Source: Sphingomonas paeninsulae
GTDB taxonomy: Bacteria; Pseudomonadota; Alphaproteobacteria; Sphingomonadales; Sphingomonadaceae
Reading direction: 5' to 3'
DNA length: 64,000 bases
Assembly: GCF_003660165.1 (NCBI RefSeq)
Contig: NZ_CP032829.1
Span: forward strand, 186,001 to 250,000
In this document: positions 63,970 through 64,000 of the stretch, piece by piece
How the letters are laid out: every line of letters starts with the position of its first letter
Numbering within the stretch: the stretch's first letter is position 1
The notes under the pieces: model-generated
The model's database searches: none
What the model was told of the DNA's origin: nothing
Seen by the model: the letters and a program-made list of their open reading frames with translations, nothing else
Program-made: the position numbers and the translations under genes

Positions 63970-64000
63970 CCGGACTGCCCTAAGCCGCTTTCTTCAGATG

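Noticed and set aside
1-64000. CRISPR array, insertion sequence, prophage, integrase or restriction system
   Set aside because: No regularly spaced direct repeats, transposase, integrase, capsid or restriction-modification motifs were seen anywhere in the window.

Overview
The window looks like a chromosomal segment of a sphingomonad (Alphaproteobacteria, Sphingomonadales), GC about 60%. The evidence is the alphaproteobacterial gene order dusB-ntrB-ntrC-ntrY-ntrX-hfq-hflX, a fused ispDF, an Hfq with two Sm domains, a FecI/FecR/TonB-receptor locus, and a short GCG_CRPN-type secreted protein. I see no insertion sequence, prophage, CRISPR array or replication origin.

Layout. 1-3217: end of a membrane-fusion protein and an RND efflux pump. 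3233-7126: ECF sigma, FecR and TonB-dependent receptor. 7127-7492: a decayed gene on the minus strand. 7721-12586: a sensory or envelope cluster of small GCG_CRPN protein, EF-hand lipoprotein, a second ECF sigma, a membrane anti-sigma candidate, a periplasmic sensor-like protein, DUF1800 and DUF1501. 12587-13846: degraded or unassigned DNA, then tRNA-Ser. 14137-22048: murein and housekeeping genes (MltB-type transglycosylase, RlpA, D-Ala-D-Ala carboxypeptidase, tmk, holB, metG, tatD, mazG). 22030-31137 (minus): hflX, tandem hfq, ntrX, ntrY, ntrC, ntrB, dusB. 31226-38700: ispDF, a secreted hypothetical protein, pncC, ratA, lipA, carbonic anhydrase, kup, ald. 38731-43590 (minus): cytochrome c maturation genes ccmI-H-G-F-E-D-C. 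43637-44793: amino-acid dehydrogenase and tRNA-His. 44849-55552 (minus): a full type II secretion operon gspC to gspN. 55648-64000: YeiH-type permease, small lipoprotein, tRNA-Val, HU, Lon, sterol-desaturase-like hydroxylase, M2 peptidase and alpha/beta hydrolase.

The most important global observation is about sequence quality. At least ten genes (second sigma factor, its neighbour, tmk, hflX twice, gspN, gspG, gspF, gspE, lon) are broken by one missing base, nearly always at a short G or C run. In every case adding one base restores a normal full-length protein. Thymidylate kinase is essential and the gsp operon is otherwise intact, so this looks like homopolymer under-calling in the assembly. 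The apparent GspG-GspH fusion is one product of it. Coordinates for these genes span the whole restored gene.

The most interesting biology is the double-domain Hfq beside the two Ntr two-component systems, and the cluster at 7721-12586. In that cluster a CnrH/CnrY/CnrX-like trio has a sensor with no His or Cys and sits with an EF-hand lipoprotein and a DUF1800/DUF1501 pair.
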